Shown here: in pieces, positions 19,091 to 27,988 of the stretch | Position numbering within the stretch: position 1 is the stretch's first letter | Layout of the letters: every line of letters begins with the position of its first letter | Origin: Pseudomonas synxantha | GTDB lineage: Bacteria > Pseudomonadota > Gammaproteobacteria > Pseudomonadales > Pseudomonadaceae | DNA length: 34,589 nt | Assembly: GCA_945874835.1 (NCBI GenBank) | Contig: CAMCJM010000011.1 | Location: 1 to 34,589, forward strand | Direction of reading: 5' to 3' | Position numbers and translations under genes: made by a program | The notes under the pieces: model-generated | What the model was told of the DNA's origin: nothing | Databases searched by the model: none | What the model saw: the letters and a program-made list of their open reading frames with translations, nothing else

Positions 19091-20398
19091 ATGAGCGAAC
19101 TAAGCAGACTGCGTGAACGTATTGCCGCTGGTACCGCAGTCGTTGGCATCTACGGCTTAGGCTATGTCGGCCTCCCACTGGCCTTACGTTTCAGCGAAGT
19201 AGGGATAAAAGTCATAGGCTTTGACATTGACCTGACTAAAATCGATGCCCTCAATGACGGGAAAAGCTATATCGAGCGCCTGACTGCGCAAAAAATCCAA
19301 CAGGCCCGTCAGCAGGGCTTCGAAGCCACCAGTGACTTTTCCCGTAGCAGCGAAGTCGATGCTCTTATCATCTGCGTTCCTACGCCGCCAAACGCACACC
19401 GCGAACCAGATCTGAGCTTCGTTACCAACACTGTACAAGCGATACTTCCGTACTTTCGAGCTGGCCAACTACTCAGCTTGGAAAGCACCACTTGGCCCGG
19501 CACTACGGAAGAGGTGCTCGCGCCCAGGCTCGGTGCGCTAGGATTCATACCCGGGCACGACTGCGCACAGGTGTTCTCACCAGAGCGAGAAGACCCAGGC
19601 AACCCGGACTATGGCACCCATGACATCCCCAAGGTGATCGGTGGCATGACGCCGAGCTGCTTGGAACTAGGTCAGGCACTCTACCAGCATGCTATTCGCA
19701 CCATGGTACCGGTCAGCAATACGCGCACGGCGGAAATGACCAAGCTGCTAGAAAATATCCACCGCGCGGTAAATATCGGCTTGGTCAACGAAATGAAGAT
19801 TGTCGCTGACAAGATGGGCATCGACATCCACGAAGTCATCCGCGCTGCTGCCACCAAGCCCTTCGGCTTCACCCCTTATAGCCCAGGCCCAGGACTAGGT
19901 GGGCACTGCATTCCTATCGATCCGTTCTACCTGACCTGGAAGGCCAAAGAGTACGGCATCAATACTCGCTTTATCGAGCTTGCCGGAGAAATCAACCACT
20001 ACATGCCGCACTGGGTCGTACAGAAAGTAGCCGACGCCCTCAACGACCACGGCAAGGCAGTCAAGGGCAGCCGCATTCTGGTGCTCGGCCTGGCCTACAA
20101 AAAGAACATCGATGATAGCCGCGAGTCCCCCGCTGTCGAAATCATGGAACTGTTGCAAGATAAAGGCGCGGAGGTCGACTACACAGACCCACATATCCCG
20201 ACATTTCCCAAGAAGCGCGATTACCATTTCGACCTGCAATCCGTCGAACTGAGTGCAGAGAACATCGCCCTATATGACTGCCTAGTACTCGCCACCGACC
20301 ACGACAGCTTCGACTATGAACTACTACAGAGCCGGGCACGACTGATCATCGATACGCGGGGACGGCTGACGCGACAGTGCAATGTAGTTCCAGCTTGA
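19091..20398 (+). CDS. wbpA: UDP-N-acetylglucosamine 6-dehydrogenase (WbpA type)
   Basis: 435 residues, matching WbpA (436). It would oxidise UDP-GlcNAc to UDP-GlcNAcA using NAD. The NAD fold [40 protein letters not shown], the helix [21 protein letters not shown] and the catalytic cysteine in [22 protein letters not shown] are all present. The ATG at 19091 fits the homologue length; the track GTG at 19010 adds 27 unrelated residues. The enzymes that normally follow in WbpA pathways (WbpB, WbpE, WbpD, WbpI) are not in the window, so the product must be used by genes elsewhere or directly as a uronic-acid donor. Confidence 0.9.
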   Translation: MSELSRLRERIAAGTAVVGIYGLGYVGLPLALRFSEVGIKVIGFDIDLTKIDALNDGKSYIERLTAQKIQQARQQGFEATSDFSRSSEVDALIICVPTPPNAHREPDLSFVTNTVQAILPYFRAGQLLSLESTTWPGTTEEVLAPRLGALGFIPGHDCAQVFSPEREDPGNPDYGTHDIPKVIGGMTPSCLELGQALYQHAIRTMVPVSNTRTAEMTKLLENIHRAVNIGLVNEMKIVADKMGIDIHEVIRAAATKPFGFTPYSPGPGLGGHCIPIDPFYLTWKAKEYGINTRFIELAGEINHYMPHWVVQKVADALNDHGKAVKGSRILVLGLAYKKNIDDSRESPAVEIMELLQDKGAEVDYTDPHIPTFPKKRDYHFDLQSVELSAENIALYDCLVLATDHDSFDYELLQSRARLIIDTRGRLTRQCNVVPA

Positions 20399-20411
20399 GC
20401 CGATCAATTGC

Positions 20412-20439
20412 TAAGCCCGGCCTTGATCCGCCGGGCTTA
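20412..20439 (+). terminator. Hairpin after wbpA
   Basis: TAAGCCCGGC, 8-base loop, GCCGGGCTTA forms a perfect 10-bp stem 14 bases after the wbpA stop. No T-run follows (CCTTAAGTG), so termination may be incomplete and the GT4 gene downstream could be served by read-through. Confidence 0.5.
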
Positions 20440-20481
20440 CCTTAAGTGACAATCTCTTCCCCCCACTAACAAGCACCCCAA

Positions 20482-20739
20482 ATGTCAAAACACTTCCGAA
20501 CCGACATCGAGGGCCTGCGCGCCATCGCAGCTCTTCTAGTCATCGCTGCGCACTCCGCTATTCCAGGCCTTGCGGGTTGCTTCATCGGCGTCGACATATT
20601 CTTTGTCATTTCCGGCTACCTGATAGCCAGCATCCTGTTCAGGGAACTGGACAGTACGGACACCATTGCACTCTGGCGCTTCTACGCCAACCGCCTGCGG
20701 CGCACGCTTGATTACCATGGCCGCGCAGCACTTTCTTGA
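20482..20739 (+). pseudogene. Truncated acyltransferase-3 (OafA/YrhL) fragment
   Basis: Only the first ~73 residues of an acyltransferase-3 membrane protein are present: RTDIEGLRAIAALLVIAAHS with the conserved His, then FIGVDIFFVISGYLI, ending at FYANRLRR. Family members are 350-650 residues. After FYANRLRR the frame continues into 12 unrelated residues and stops at 20739. Neither other frame resumes the family before the GT4 gene at 20769. This is a 3'-deleted remnant of a sugar O-acetyltransferase and shows that the cluster has lost a modification step. Confidence 0.85.
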
Positions 20740-20768
20740 ACAGATGCAAAATTACAAAAGACCAACCA

Positions 20769-21941
20769 ATGACGCCACGCATCCTCCTGATCACCCGCAA
20801 TCTGCCCCCCTTGGTCGGCGGCATGGAGCGCCTGAACTGGCATATGGCTGATGAGCTGAGCAAACAGGCCGACGTTCATATCATCGGCCCCTCAGGAGCA
20901 GCCGCACTGAAACCCGAGGCAGCTGCCTTAAGCGAGGTGCCACTCAAGCCCCTACCACTCTTTCTGCTGCTTACTTTCTTTAAGGGGTTATGGATTACCC
21001 TGCGCTGGAAACCGGATGTCATCCTGGCAGGTAGCGGCCTCACCGCCCCTATCGCCTGGCTCTTAAGCAAATTGTGCGGAGCCCGCTCGGCAGCCTATCT
21101 GCACGGCTTCGACATCACCGTCAATCACTGCCTGTATCGCAGGCTATGGCGACCAATATTCAAGAAACTCGATCATATCGTCGTCAACAGCACGCCCACA
21201 CAGGCACTGGCCATCGCTGCAGGCGTCAACCCAAGCAACATCGACATTGTTTATCCCGGGGTCAGTCTGCCGGACGCGCCAAAACCGGCAGAAAGCATTG
21301 CAGCATTTAAGGAACAGTTCGGGCTAACAGGCAAAAAGATCCTGCTATCTGTGGGGCGCCTCACCACGCGCAAAGGATTGCGGGAATTTGTAGAACAGGC
21401 TTTGCCCGCCATCGTACAGGCTGAGCCTGATGCCATGCTGCTAGTGATTGGCGAAGCGCCTAAGAACTCCCTTGGTGCAGGCATCCAGACGGTGGAAAGC
21501 ATTCAGGATCAGGCAGAACAGTCAGGAGTCGCAGAGTACATCAAATTTCTCGGCGTCATCACTGACCAGGACTTATTGGCCACGGCCTACGAAGCTGCCG
21601 ATGTGCATGTGTTTCCCGTGCGCCATATCCCCGATGACCCGGAAGGCTTTGGCATGGTTGCCATTGAAGCTGCGGCACATGGATTACCGACAGTGGCTTT
21701 TGCTACTGGCGGGATAGTGGATGCAGTATCGGAAAACCTATCTGGCACACTGACTCCCTCGGAAGACTACGCCGCACTTTCGGAACAGATCATAAAAATA
21801 CTGCACACAGATACACACTCCCCCGGCTCGTGCAAAGACTTCGCGGCACAGTTTGCATGGGGGAAATTCGGAGAAAACCTTAGAGAAACACTGAGTTTTT
21901 ATCCGGCAGGGGTAAACAAGCCACCCCATTTGAAGGACTAA
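20769..21941 (+). CDS. Glycosyltransferase family 4
   Basis: 390 residues, GT-B fold. The N-terminal domain opens RILLITRNLPPLVGGMERLNWHMADEL. The C-terminal nucleotide-sugar domain has LLSVGRLTTRKGLREFVEQ and the retaining GT4 E-x7-E motif in DPEGFGMVAIEAAAHGLPTVA. The ATG at 20769 matches the family start; the track start at 20736 is TTG. The ribosome site is poor, perhaps because the deletion that removed the acyltransferase also removed the original leader. Its stop overlaps the stop of the convergent GT2 gene (21938-21941). Acceptor and donor unknown; wbpA upstream makes a UDP-uronic acid or further product a candidate donor. Confidence 0.88.
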   Translation: MTPRILLITRNLPPLVGGMERLNWHMADELSKQADVHIIGPSGAAALKPEAAALSEVPLKPLPLFLLLTFFKGLWITLRWKPDVILAGSGLTAPIAWLLSKLCGARSAAYLHGFDITVNHCLYRRLWRPIFKKLDHIVVNSTPTQALAIAAGVNPSNIDIVYPGVSLPDAPKPAESIAAFKEQFGLTGKKILLSVGRLTTRKGLREFVEQALPAIVQAEPDAMLLVIGEAPKNSLGAGIQTVESIQDQAEQSGVAEYIKFLGVITDQDLLATAYEAADVHVFPVRHIPDDPEGFGMVAIEAAAHGLPTVAFATGGIVDAVSENLSGTLTPSEDYAALSEQIIKILHTDTHSPGSCKDFAAQFAWGKFGENLRETLSFYPAGVNKPPHLKD

Positions 21942-22801
21942 CTTGGCGGAGGGGTTCCGCTGGTGGTGCCTCGAGCGATACCCCATGCCCGTTCCAGCGC
22001 ATACAACGGGAGAAGGCTACGCTGCCGTAGTGACCGAACCAGCGCACGCAGCACGAGCATAGAAACACGCACCACTGCCAACGCTCGCTGCTCGCTCACT
22101 CTTTCCGCAAGCACGTTGCTCAATAGCAAATGAGCCAACGCCGTGCGCTCTTCATAGAATGGCGATCCCCGCATAGCAGTCGCCGAACCCTCGTGCTCCA
22201 CCCATACGGCACCAACATGGGAAATATGTGCTCCCAGCCGATGCAAGTGCCAACCCAAAGCAATTTCCTCCCCATACATAAAAAACTGCTCATCAAAAAG
22301 GGAGGAAACGGACATACGATCAAGCGCGACAAGCATGCAACAACCCCGAGGCACTTCAAAAGTCCCGGGCCATCGACGACTCGTCAATAACGCAAGCCAG
22401 CGGTGATAGTAGACTCGCCCTAATGGCCGCCCGGCATGCATGAGCGAGGGGAAGGCAATGCAAACATCCGGAGCGGCATCCAACGCGGCATCCAATGCCG
22501 AGATCACCTCGCCTCCCGGTAAAGCATCGTTATTTATCAGCAATACGCGATCAGAAACACGGTGGCGAAGCCCAAGATTAACTCCCGCAGCGAAACCCAG
22601 ATTGGCGCCAGCATCTAAAATCCGCACGCGGTCATCATCAGCGAACGCCTCTACAAGCAACGCGCGAGTGACGCCATTGTCCGCGCTATTGTCGACAACC
22701 TGTGCGACTGGCACACCCTGCCCGAGTAGCGCCTTGACGCACGCGATCGTACGATGCGAGGAGCGATATTCAATCACCAGCGCCTGCAACCGCGTACTCA
22801 T
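21938..22801 (-). CDS. GT2 glycosyltransferase (rhamnosyltransferase-like)
   Basis: 287 residues, GT-A fold. VIEYRSSHRTIACVKALL and VVDNSADNG begin the nucleotide-binding domain, VLLINNDALPGGEVI carries the DxD-equivalent, and FDEQFFMYGEEIALGWHLHRLG is the acceptor/base region typical of WbbL-like rhamnosyltransferases. No transmembrane segments. Last gene of the minus-strand cluster; its ATG overlaps the upstream methyltransferase stop by ATGA. A product adding a deoxyhexose to a lipid-linked glycan is a family-based guess. Confidence 0.85.
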   Translation of the reverse strand: MSTRLQALVIEYRSSHRTIACVKALLGQGVPVAQVVDNSADNGVTRALLVEAFADDDRVRILDAGANLGFAAGVNLGLRHRVSDRVLLINNDALPGGEVISALDAALDAAPDVCIAFPSLMHAGRPLGRVYYHRWLALLTSRRWPGTFEVPRGCCMLVALDRMSVSSLFDEQFFMYGEEIALGWHLHRLGAHISHVGAVWVEHEGSATAMRGSPFYEERTALAHLLLSNVLAERVSEQRALAVVRVSMLVLRALVRSLRQRSLLPLYALERAWGIARGTTSGTPPPS

Positions 22802-23790
22802 CGTACCCCCCGTGTCGCCACAACCACCAACTCCTCTGCGGCGTATACCGACAAGCTTGCGGCCAAGTCGATCAATAACGCCAATGGTTCAACCACCCAG
22901 GCGTGGCGGCCCAGAGCAATCGCTCGCTCGCCGCTTGCACGCAGTCGCTTGGCGGAGCCACGGCCACGTTTCAGAAAACGTACCTCATCAAACCCCGCCT
23001 CACGCAAAAGGGATGCGAGCGCCGATGGAGACAGCATCACTAGATGCCTTGGTGTTTCGAGTGGTTGCCAGGCATCACCATACAAATGGTGCCCCATACC
23101 TGAAATATTCGGCGTAGCAATCCACAGGCGCCCTCCAGGGCGGAGCCGGCTATGGCAATCCGCAAGCAAAGCTCGAGGATCATGCACATGCTCCACAACG
23201 TGAGCCATCGTAATCACGTCGAACACGCCGGGTACATTACCGAGCGACGCATACACATTCACACGAGAAGACTGGCGCGCTACGCCTGCCGCTGTCGGAT
23301 CTGGCTCGACACCCTCTACGTCCCAGCCAGCCTCACCAGCACGCTGCAGAAACCCCCCACTCCCACAACCCAAGTCCAGCAAACGCCCACCTCCGCGCGG
23401 TAGATGGCGCAAGTGATAATCGAGTTGTTGCCGAAGCGGCCATGCCAATAAAGCAACCAGCACCATCCATGCCGCACCCGGCGTACCGATTCCATAACGG
23501 CGTGCAAGGTAATCACGAGCAACACTCTTGAGCAAACCCCGCCCCTCAAGCACCGCGTTCTCTGCAAGAGGGGGTTGGTGCGTATAGTAAGAACCATAGG
23601 CTTTCGGTAACGCCGCCGGAGTGGGGCGCGGATTCAGTAACAAACTGCCACAGCCCGTACAATCCACCATGGACCAAGTTCCCGGCACGCCCTCTTCGAA
23701 ATCGACCAACCCCGTGTATGCACTGAGCAAACGCTCGTCACCACAGACAGGGCACGCACTGAGACGCTCTAGATCACCGTCTACCCACAC
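22798..23790 (-). CDS. SAM-dependent methyltransferase with N-terminal zinc ribbon (copy 2)
   Basis: About 330 residues from a GTG at 23790, 4 bases beyond the stop of the upstream paralogue and preceded by AGGGAAAA. The track ATG at 23865 would overlap that gene by 71 bases and has no ribosome site. An N-terminal zinc ribbon (ACPVCGDE ... DCTGCGSLLLNPRPTP) is followed by a class I methyltransferase fold (LLDLGCGSGGFLQRAG, VEGVEPDP, ITMAHVVEHVHDP, LRPGGRLWIATPN). Family members of this layout methylate sugars or nucleotide-sugar intermediates. Clearly a tandem duplicate of the next gene upstream. Confidence 0.85.
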   Translation of the reverse strand: MWVDGDLERLSACPVCGDERLLSAYTGLVDFEEGVPGTWSMVDCTGCGSLLLNPRPTPAALPKAYGSYYTHQPPLAENAVLEGRGLLKSVARDYLARRYGIGTPGAAWMVLVALLAWPLRQQLDYHLRHLPRGGGRLLDLGCGSGGFLQRAGEAGWDVEGVEPDPTAAGVARQSSRVNVYASLGNVPGVFDVITMAHVVEHVHDPRALLADCHSRLRPGGRLWIATPNISGMGHHLYGDAWQPLETPRHLVMLSPSALASLLREAGFDEVRFLKRGRGSAKRLRASGERAIALGRHAWVVEPLALLIDLAASLSVYAAEELVVVATRGVR

Positions 23791-23794
23791 AGCT

Positions 23795-24838
23795 TTATTT
23801 TCCCTGCCTGGCAATGACAACGATCTCTTCGGAGAGAGCTGGAAACCATGACCCCAATACATCAATTACAAACGCGATAAGCGCGCCCCCGCCTGCAGGC
23901 CCTCCATTACGGCGGCGCGCATAATCCACTGATGGGAGGATTGAACTGCGCGCACCTCTTCCACGACGTATCAAGCGCACATCTTCATAGCCGGCAGCCT
24001 GGAGCATGGCAACAACCTGATAAGGTGGCGGCAAGAACAAGTGGCGCGGTGGATCCAGAGAAAACCAGTTGCGCCCGAACACAAGGTGACCGAACCCAGA
24101 GGGATTGGGCAGACTCATCCACAGCGTACCGCCCGGCCGCAGCCAAATGCGCATCCGACGCAACGCCTCATCAGGCGCATGCAAATGCTCGAAAACATGC
24201 GAAAGAGTAATTTGATCGAACAGCGCCTCCGGCGCGAACTCCTCAATCGAACAGCTCGCCACCTCAAGCCCCTCCTGCCGCGCCCCTGTTGCTGCGAGGG
24301 GATCAGGCTCAATACCCTGTACCACCCAACCCGCAGATCGAGCCCTCAGGAGGAAAGCACCATTACCGCACCCAACATCCAGCACACGACCGGGCTTGGT
24401 CGGTAAATGACGGAAGAAGTAGTCAAGCTGCTGACGAAGCGGCCATAACAAGGGGACAATCCAGCGACCTATCCAACTCGCAGGATATCGCGCGGTCCCA
24501 AAACGCGCATTAAGGTAGCCATTGGCCAATCGCCATACCCGCGAAGAACCATTGTCACGCGAGTTTGCATTCTCACCACTGACGTGGGTCACATAGTCAT
24601 CTGGATAGGCACGACCAATCGTTGCCGGGGTAGGCCGCGGGTTCAAGTGGAGCGAGCCGCACGCCGCACAAGCCAGATACCCCCAGCCCCCCGGCAAGCC
24701 CCCCAAAAGATCCTCAAGCCCCTCATGGCAGACCGCGAATCGCGTACCACCACACGCCAAACAGACCGTGACCTGCTCAAGATCTGCCTTGCTCCATTCA
24801 GCCCCACCTTCATCGCCACCTGCTTGACTCTCATGCAT
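23795..24838 (-). CDS. SAM-dependent methyltransferase with N-terminal zinc ribbon (copy 1)
   Basis: 347 residues from the ATG at 24838, which has GGAG 9 bases upstream; the track start at 24853 is TTG. Same architecture as copy 2: zinc ribbon (TVCLACGGT ... LACAACGSLHLNPRPTP), then VLDVGCGNGAFLLRA, VQGIEPDP, ITLSHVFEHLHAPDEAL and LRPGGTLWMSLPN. The paralogues share order and spacing of every motif but are well diverged, so the duplication is old or they were acquired separately. The start overlaps the flippase stop by 8 bases, implying coupling. Confidence 0.85.
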   Translation of the reverse strand: MHESQAGGDEGGAEWSKADLEQVTVCLACGGTRFAVCHEGLEDLLGGLPGGWGYLACAACGSLHLNPRPTPATIGRAYPDDYVTHVSGENANSRDNGSSRVWRLANGYLNARFGTARYPASWIGRWIVPLLWPLRQQLDYFFRHLPTKPGRVLDVGCGNGAFLLRARSAGWVVQGIEPDPLAATGARQEGLEVASCSIEEFAPEALFDQITLSHVFEHLHAPDEALRRMRIWLRPGGTLWMSLPNPSGFGHLVFGRNWFSLDPPRHLFLPPPYQVVAMLQAAGYEDVRLIRRGRGARSSILPSVDYARRRNGGPAGGGALIAFVIDVLGSWFPALSEEIVVIARQGK

Positions 24839-26099
24839 CACTGAAGCCTCCAACTGACCTCAACTCGTTTAGAGCGAGAATAAAAAATACTGCCATGGCA
24901 ATCGCAGCGCAGGCCTCGGCAAGAAGACAACCAAGCATTACACCTCCGATACCCAGTACCGGGTATGCCAGAAACGCTACCGCAGCCAGGATCGCAAGGC
25001 TGCCCATATCTAACAGCGCCCTTACCAACGGCAGTCCGACAGCAATTAATGCCGTGGCAGCCACTTGACGGAGCCCTATGAGCACAACCATACCTGCCAA
25101 CCCTTGCATCCATGTCCATGCGTCCGGATAGAGCTTGAAACTACCTGGGGGGTATAGCGCCAAACAGACATACAGCAGCACCATCAGCACCGCACCGATA
25201 ACCGCGACAGCAAGCAAGACCGCGATAAACGAACGCCTTAAGCGAACGACATCGCACTGCGCGACAGCCTCGACCCAGCGCGGCAGCATTGTGGCCGCCA
25301 ATGCCGTAGCTGGCATAGCTAATGCCGAACACACGCGGTACGCCATTGCGTAGTACCCCGCCTGTTGAAGCCCCATAATACGAACCACCAAGGGCTTATC
25401 GAGCTCACTTGAAGCTAGAGCGGCACCTCCCATTGCTGCGTACCGCCATGCGGCAATAAATGTACTCATAACAGGAAAAGTAGGTCGCCATTTCAACGCA
25501 GCGACCCGAGTAACCCAGATGAGCATGGCGAATGCAGACAAGGCACCTACCACGACGTGAATGAGCAAATAGCTCTCTAGCATGGATTCTGCGTTGACCA
25601 CGTGAATCATGCACAGCCCCGCAGATATCGCGCGAGCAACCGTCAGTACTGCCGGCAAGCCGGCAGCAATACTAATACGGCCAATTGAGTGCCCCCACAG
25701 CCCTGCCGACTGAACAAGCGAGGCAATCAACACTTCAACAACCATGAAAACAATTGTCACACCTAGAGATACCACTCCCCCCAGCCACCAATAGAGCAAC
25801 AAGGCTCCTGCGATAGCCAGCGCCGGACCAATGACGACCAGAGCGCCAAGCGCTTCACACCAAAGATCTCCATTCTTGATTGACGAATGCGCATCAGCAA
25901 AGAAAAGGTAGGGAATACCGAAGGGGGCTACCAATGAGCAAATCGCCGACACGGCAAGCAACGAAGCGAGCCAACCAAAGTCCTCGGCCGGGAGTTGCTG
26001 TACGAGCAGCCAGACCCACAAGGCCAAGGCGAAGACTCGCACACTCATCCACGCCCCGCCTGATAGCGTGTCTTTCGCAAGAGTAGCGAGTCTGGGCAT
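24831..26099 (-). CDS. Polysaccharide flippase (Wzx-like, MATE/MOP superfamily)
   Basis: 422 residues from the ATG at 26099, 5 bases after the upstream GT2 stop; the 50-residue extension in the track overlaps that gene and is not membrane-like. About 12 predicted helices with the N-terminal TLAKDTLSGGAWMSVRV typical of the family start and the mid-protein ASSELDKPLVVRIMGLQQAGYYAMAYRV (family: D-..-G...g.Y..A). It would flip a lipid-linked glycan to the periplasm. No Wzy polymerase or ligase is visible in the window. Confidence 0.85.
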   Translation of the reverse strand: MPRLATLAKDTLSGGAWMSVRVFALALWVWLLVQQLPAEDFGWLASLLAVSAICSLVAPFGIPYLFFADAHSSIKNGDLWCEALGALVVIGPALAIAGALLLYWWLGGVVSLGVTIVFMVVEVLIASLVQSAGLWGHSIGRISIAAGLPAVLTVARAISAGLCMIHVVNAESMLESYLLIHVVVGALSAFAMLIWVTRVAALKWRPTFPVMSTFIAAWRYAAMGGAALASSELDKPLVVRIMGLQQAGYYAMAYRVCSALAMPATALAATMLPRWVEAVAQCDVVRLRRSFIAVLLAVAVIGAVLMVLLYVCLALYPPGSFKLYPDAWTWMQGLAGMVVLIGLRQVAATALIAVGLPLVRALLDMGSLAILAAVAFLAYPVLGIGGVMLGCLLAEACAAIAMAVFFILALNELRSVGGFSDA

Positions 26100-26104
26100 C
26101 CAGG

Positions 26105-27007
26105 TCACAGAGCGCCCGACCGACCGAGCACGCCATCCCGAACACCTGCAACCATATTGCTTAACTGTGCCAGACGCTGTGGCCCAGCAAGTGCGAAAAC
26201 TACCGCAGTCAAACCCAGCTTGACTATCGCCCACGCTTTCCAAATACACGGAACGTGAGATCGACGGAGTAACAGCACCGCATTGCGAAAAAGGTAACGG
26301 TGCCTATGTGGCGAGCGCACAGGCCAAACCCGCCAACCGAACATCCATAACCGTGTAGTTCGATCTCCCATACGGTGCAGAAAAGAAGCCTCTGGCACGC
26401 CGTACAACCGATGACCAGAAGCCAGCAGGCGGAACGACCAGTCAGTATCAACATGGTCAATAAACAAACCTTCGTCCATCCCCCCTAAAGACAGCGCAAG
26501 GTCAAGGGCCATGAACGTGCCACTCCCATTGAGGCACTCACAGGACACCGGAGCACCATCAACGGGAATAACACGCGCCCAACGCCAGCCTACAACTCGA
26601 TGGAAACCATGCTGCACACCTGATACAGGGTCACGTAACAACGGCCCAACGGCCCCTACGGGATACCCGCTTTCCACCAGAACAGTGTGTGCATCAGCCA
26701 AGGCATTAGCCGAGCCTGGCAGCGGCTCGCTGTCCTGATCCAGCAGCAATACATGAGTGCAGTTGCCGCGGGCAGCCAGATATTCCATGCCGCAGTTCTG
26801 CGCAGTCGCCAATCCCAGGTTAGCACCAAGGCGCAACACTTCGACACCTGGGAAGTTTGCAACCGCCAGCTCTATAAACGTCCACTCGTCATCTGAAGTA
26901 CCGTTATCAACCACCAGCCGAAGCCAATCATCCGGTAGAGCCCGCAGTTGACTCAAAACAAGCGCGGGATCCGGATGGAATGTCACAGTGATCGATGCGC
27001 AGCGCAT
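26105..27007 (-). CDS. GT2 glycosyltransferase (WbbL/rhamnosyltransferase-like)
   Basis: 300 residues from the ATG at 27007 with GGAG 6 bases upstream; the GTG at 27019 used in the track lies on that ribosome site. ITVTFHPDPALVLSQL, LVVDNGTSDD and LGLATAQNCGMEY mark the GT-A nucleotide domain, VLLLDQDSEP the metal-binding DxD, and GLFIDHVDTDWSFRLLASGH the acceptor region typical of dTDP-rhamnosyltransferases. A hydrophobic stretch near residue 265-285 may sit on the membrane. First gene of a tightly packed five-gene unit (gaps of +5, -8, +4, -4). Confidence 0.87.
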   Translation of the reverse strand: MRCASITVTFHPDPALVLSQLRALPDDWLRLVVDNGTSDDEWTFIELAVANFPGVEVLRLGANLGLATAQNCGMEYLAARGNCTHVLLLDQDSEPLPGSANALADAHTVLVESGYPVGAVGPLLRDPVSGVQHGFHRVVGWRWARVIPVDGAPVSCECLNGSGTFMALDLALSLGGMDEGLFIDHVDTDWSFRLLASGHRLYGVPEASFLHRMGDRTTRLWMFGWRVWPVRSPHRHRYLFRNAVLLLRRSHVPCIWKAWAIVKLGLTAVVFALAGPQRLAQLSNMVAGVRDGVLGRSGAL

Positions 27008-27136
27008 TAATGTCTCCACAGGAAATGTGCCGCGCCTAATTTATTATCAAGATCAAGAATACGCAGCGAACACCCATGCACGATGAAACTCCCGCTAAAG
27101 CACGAATTCATTTTTTAAGTCGGATATCGACCTACA

Positions 27137-27988
27137 TCACTTCGTATCCTTGTACATCAACGCCGTGATCTGCTCCGAGATCAGCCCCATCAAGAACACC
27201 ATCACCGCCCCACTGTAAAGCAAGGCACTCATATTGGTGAAGCGACCAAAGCTGTACAGCGTATAGCCATACCAACCCGAGGCCAGCATGAACATGAGCA
27301 AAGCCACCGGGGCAAATATTTTCAACGGTGAATATAAAGTGCCGATCTTGAAGATGATGAGCAAAAAGCGCGAACCGTCGCGCAGCAGGCGAATATGGCT
27401 TTTGCCGATACGCTTAGCTGCATGAATCGGCATATAAGCCACCGAATAGCCCGCACGGAAAAAGGCCATGGTGCTGGTAGTCGGGTAGGAAAAGCCGTTG
27501 GGTAACAGATAAAGGAACTCGCGAAACTTATCCGCCCGTACAGCACGGAAGCCGGACGTCAGATCTTCAACCCGATGCCCCGTCATCCAACTTGCGAGGC
27601 GGTTGTACAGGCCGTTGGCAAGTCCTCGTCCCATGCTGGCTTGCGAACCTTTTTGACGCGCCCCCACGACCATGTCGTGTCCCTGCTCGATCAACGCCAA
27701 CAGGCGGGGAATATCCGCTGGATCATGCTGGCCGTCGGCATCCATAAACACGATGATCTCGCCACTGGCGGCACGCGCGCCACTTTTAATCGCCGCTCCA
27801 TTGCCTTTGCTGTAAGGGTGCAGCACCACTCTGGCCCCGGCTGCTTCAGCAACCGCTGCTGTGCTGTCAGAGGAACCATCATTGACCACAATCATTTCGG
27901 CATCCGGGTAGTACTGTCGAATGCCCGCCACGGTTGCACCGATGGCTAACGCTTCGTTTTTGGCGGGGAGGACGATGCTTATATTCAT
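27137..27988 (-). CDS. Polyprenyl-phosphate glycosyltransferase (DPM1/GtrB-like GT2)
   Basis: 283 residues. The catalytic GT2 domain (IVLPAKNEALAIGATV, VVNDGSSDSTA, KGNGAAIKSGAR, FMDADGQHDP, VGARQKGSQ, LTSGFRAVRADKF) is followed by two C-terminal helices (about 224-245 and 255-277). Enzymes of this layout load a single sugar from a nucleotide sugar onto undecaprenyl phosphate for use by a GT-C transferase on the periplasmic side. Its ATG overlaps the upstream GT-C gene by 4 bases, so the pair is translationally coupled and very probably works in sequence. The sugar cannot be read from the sequence. Confidence 0.9.
   Translation of the reverse strand: MNISIVLPAKNEALAIGATVAGIRQYYPDAEMIVVNDGSSDSTAAVAEAAGARVVLHPYSKGNGAAIKSGARAASGEIIVFMDADGQHDPADIPRLLALIEQGHDMVVGARQKGSQASMGRGLANGLYNRLASWMTGHRVEDLTSGFRAVRADKFREFLYLLPNGFSYPTTSTMAFFRAGYSVAYMPIHAAKRIGKSHIRLLRDGSRFLLIIFKIGTLYSPLKIFAPVALLMFMLASGWYGYTLYSFGRFTNMSALLYSGAVMVFLMGLISEQITALMYKDTK

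Noticed and set aside
26100-26249. 50-residue N-terminal extension of the flippase
   Set aside because: Overlaps the upstream GT2 coding region, Cys/Arg/Trp-rich and not membrane-like; the ATG at 26099 follows the GT2 stop by 5 bases.
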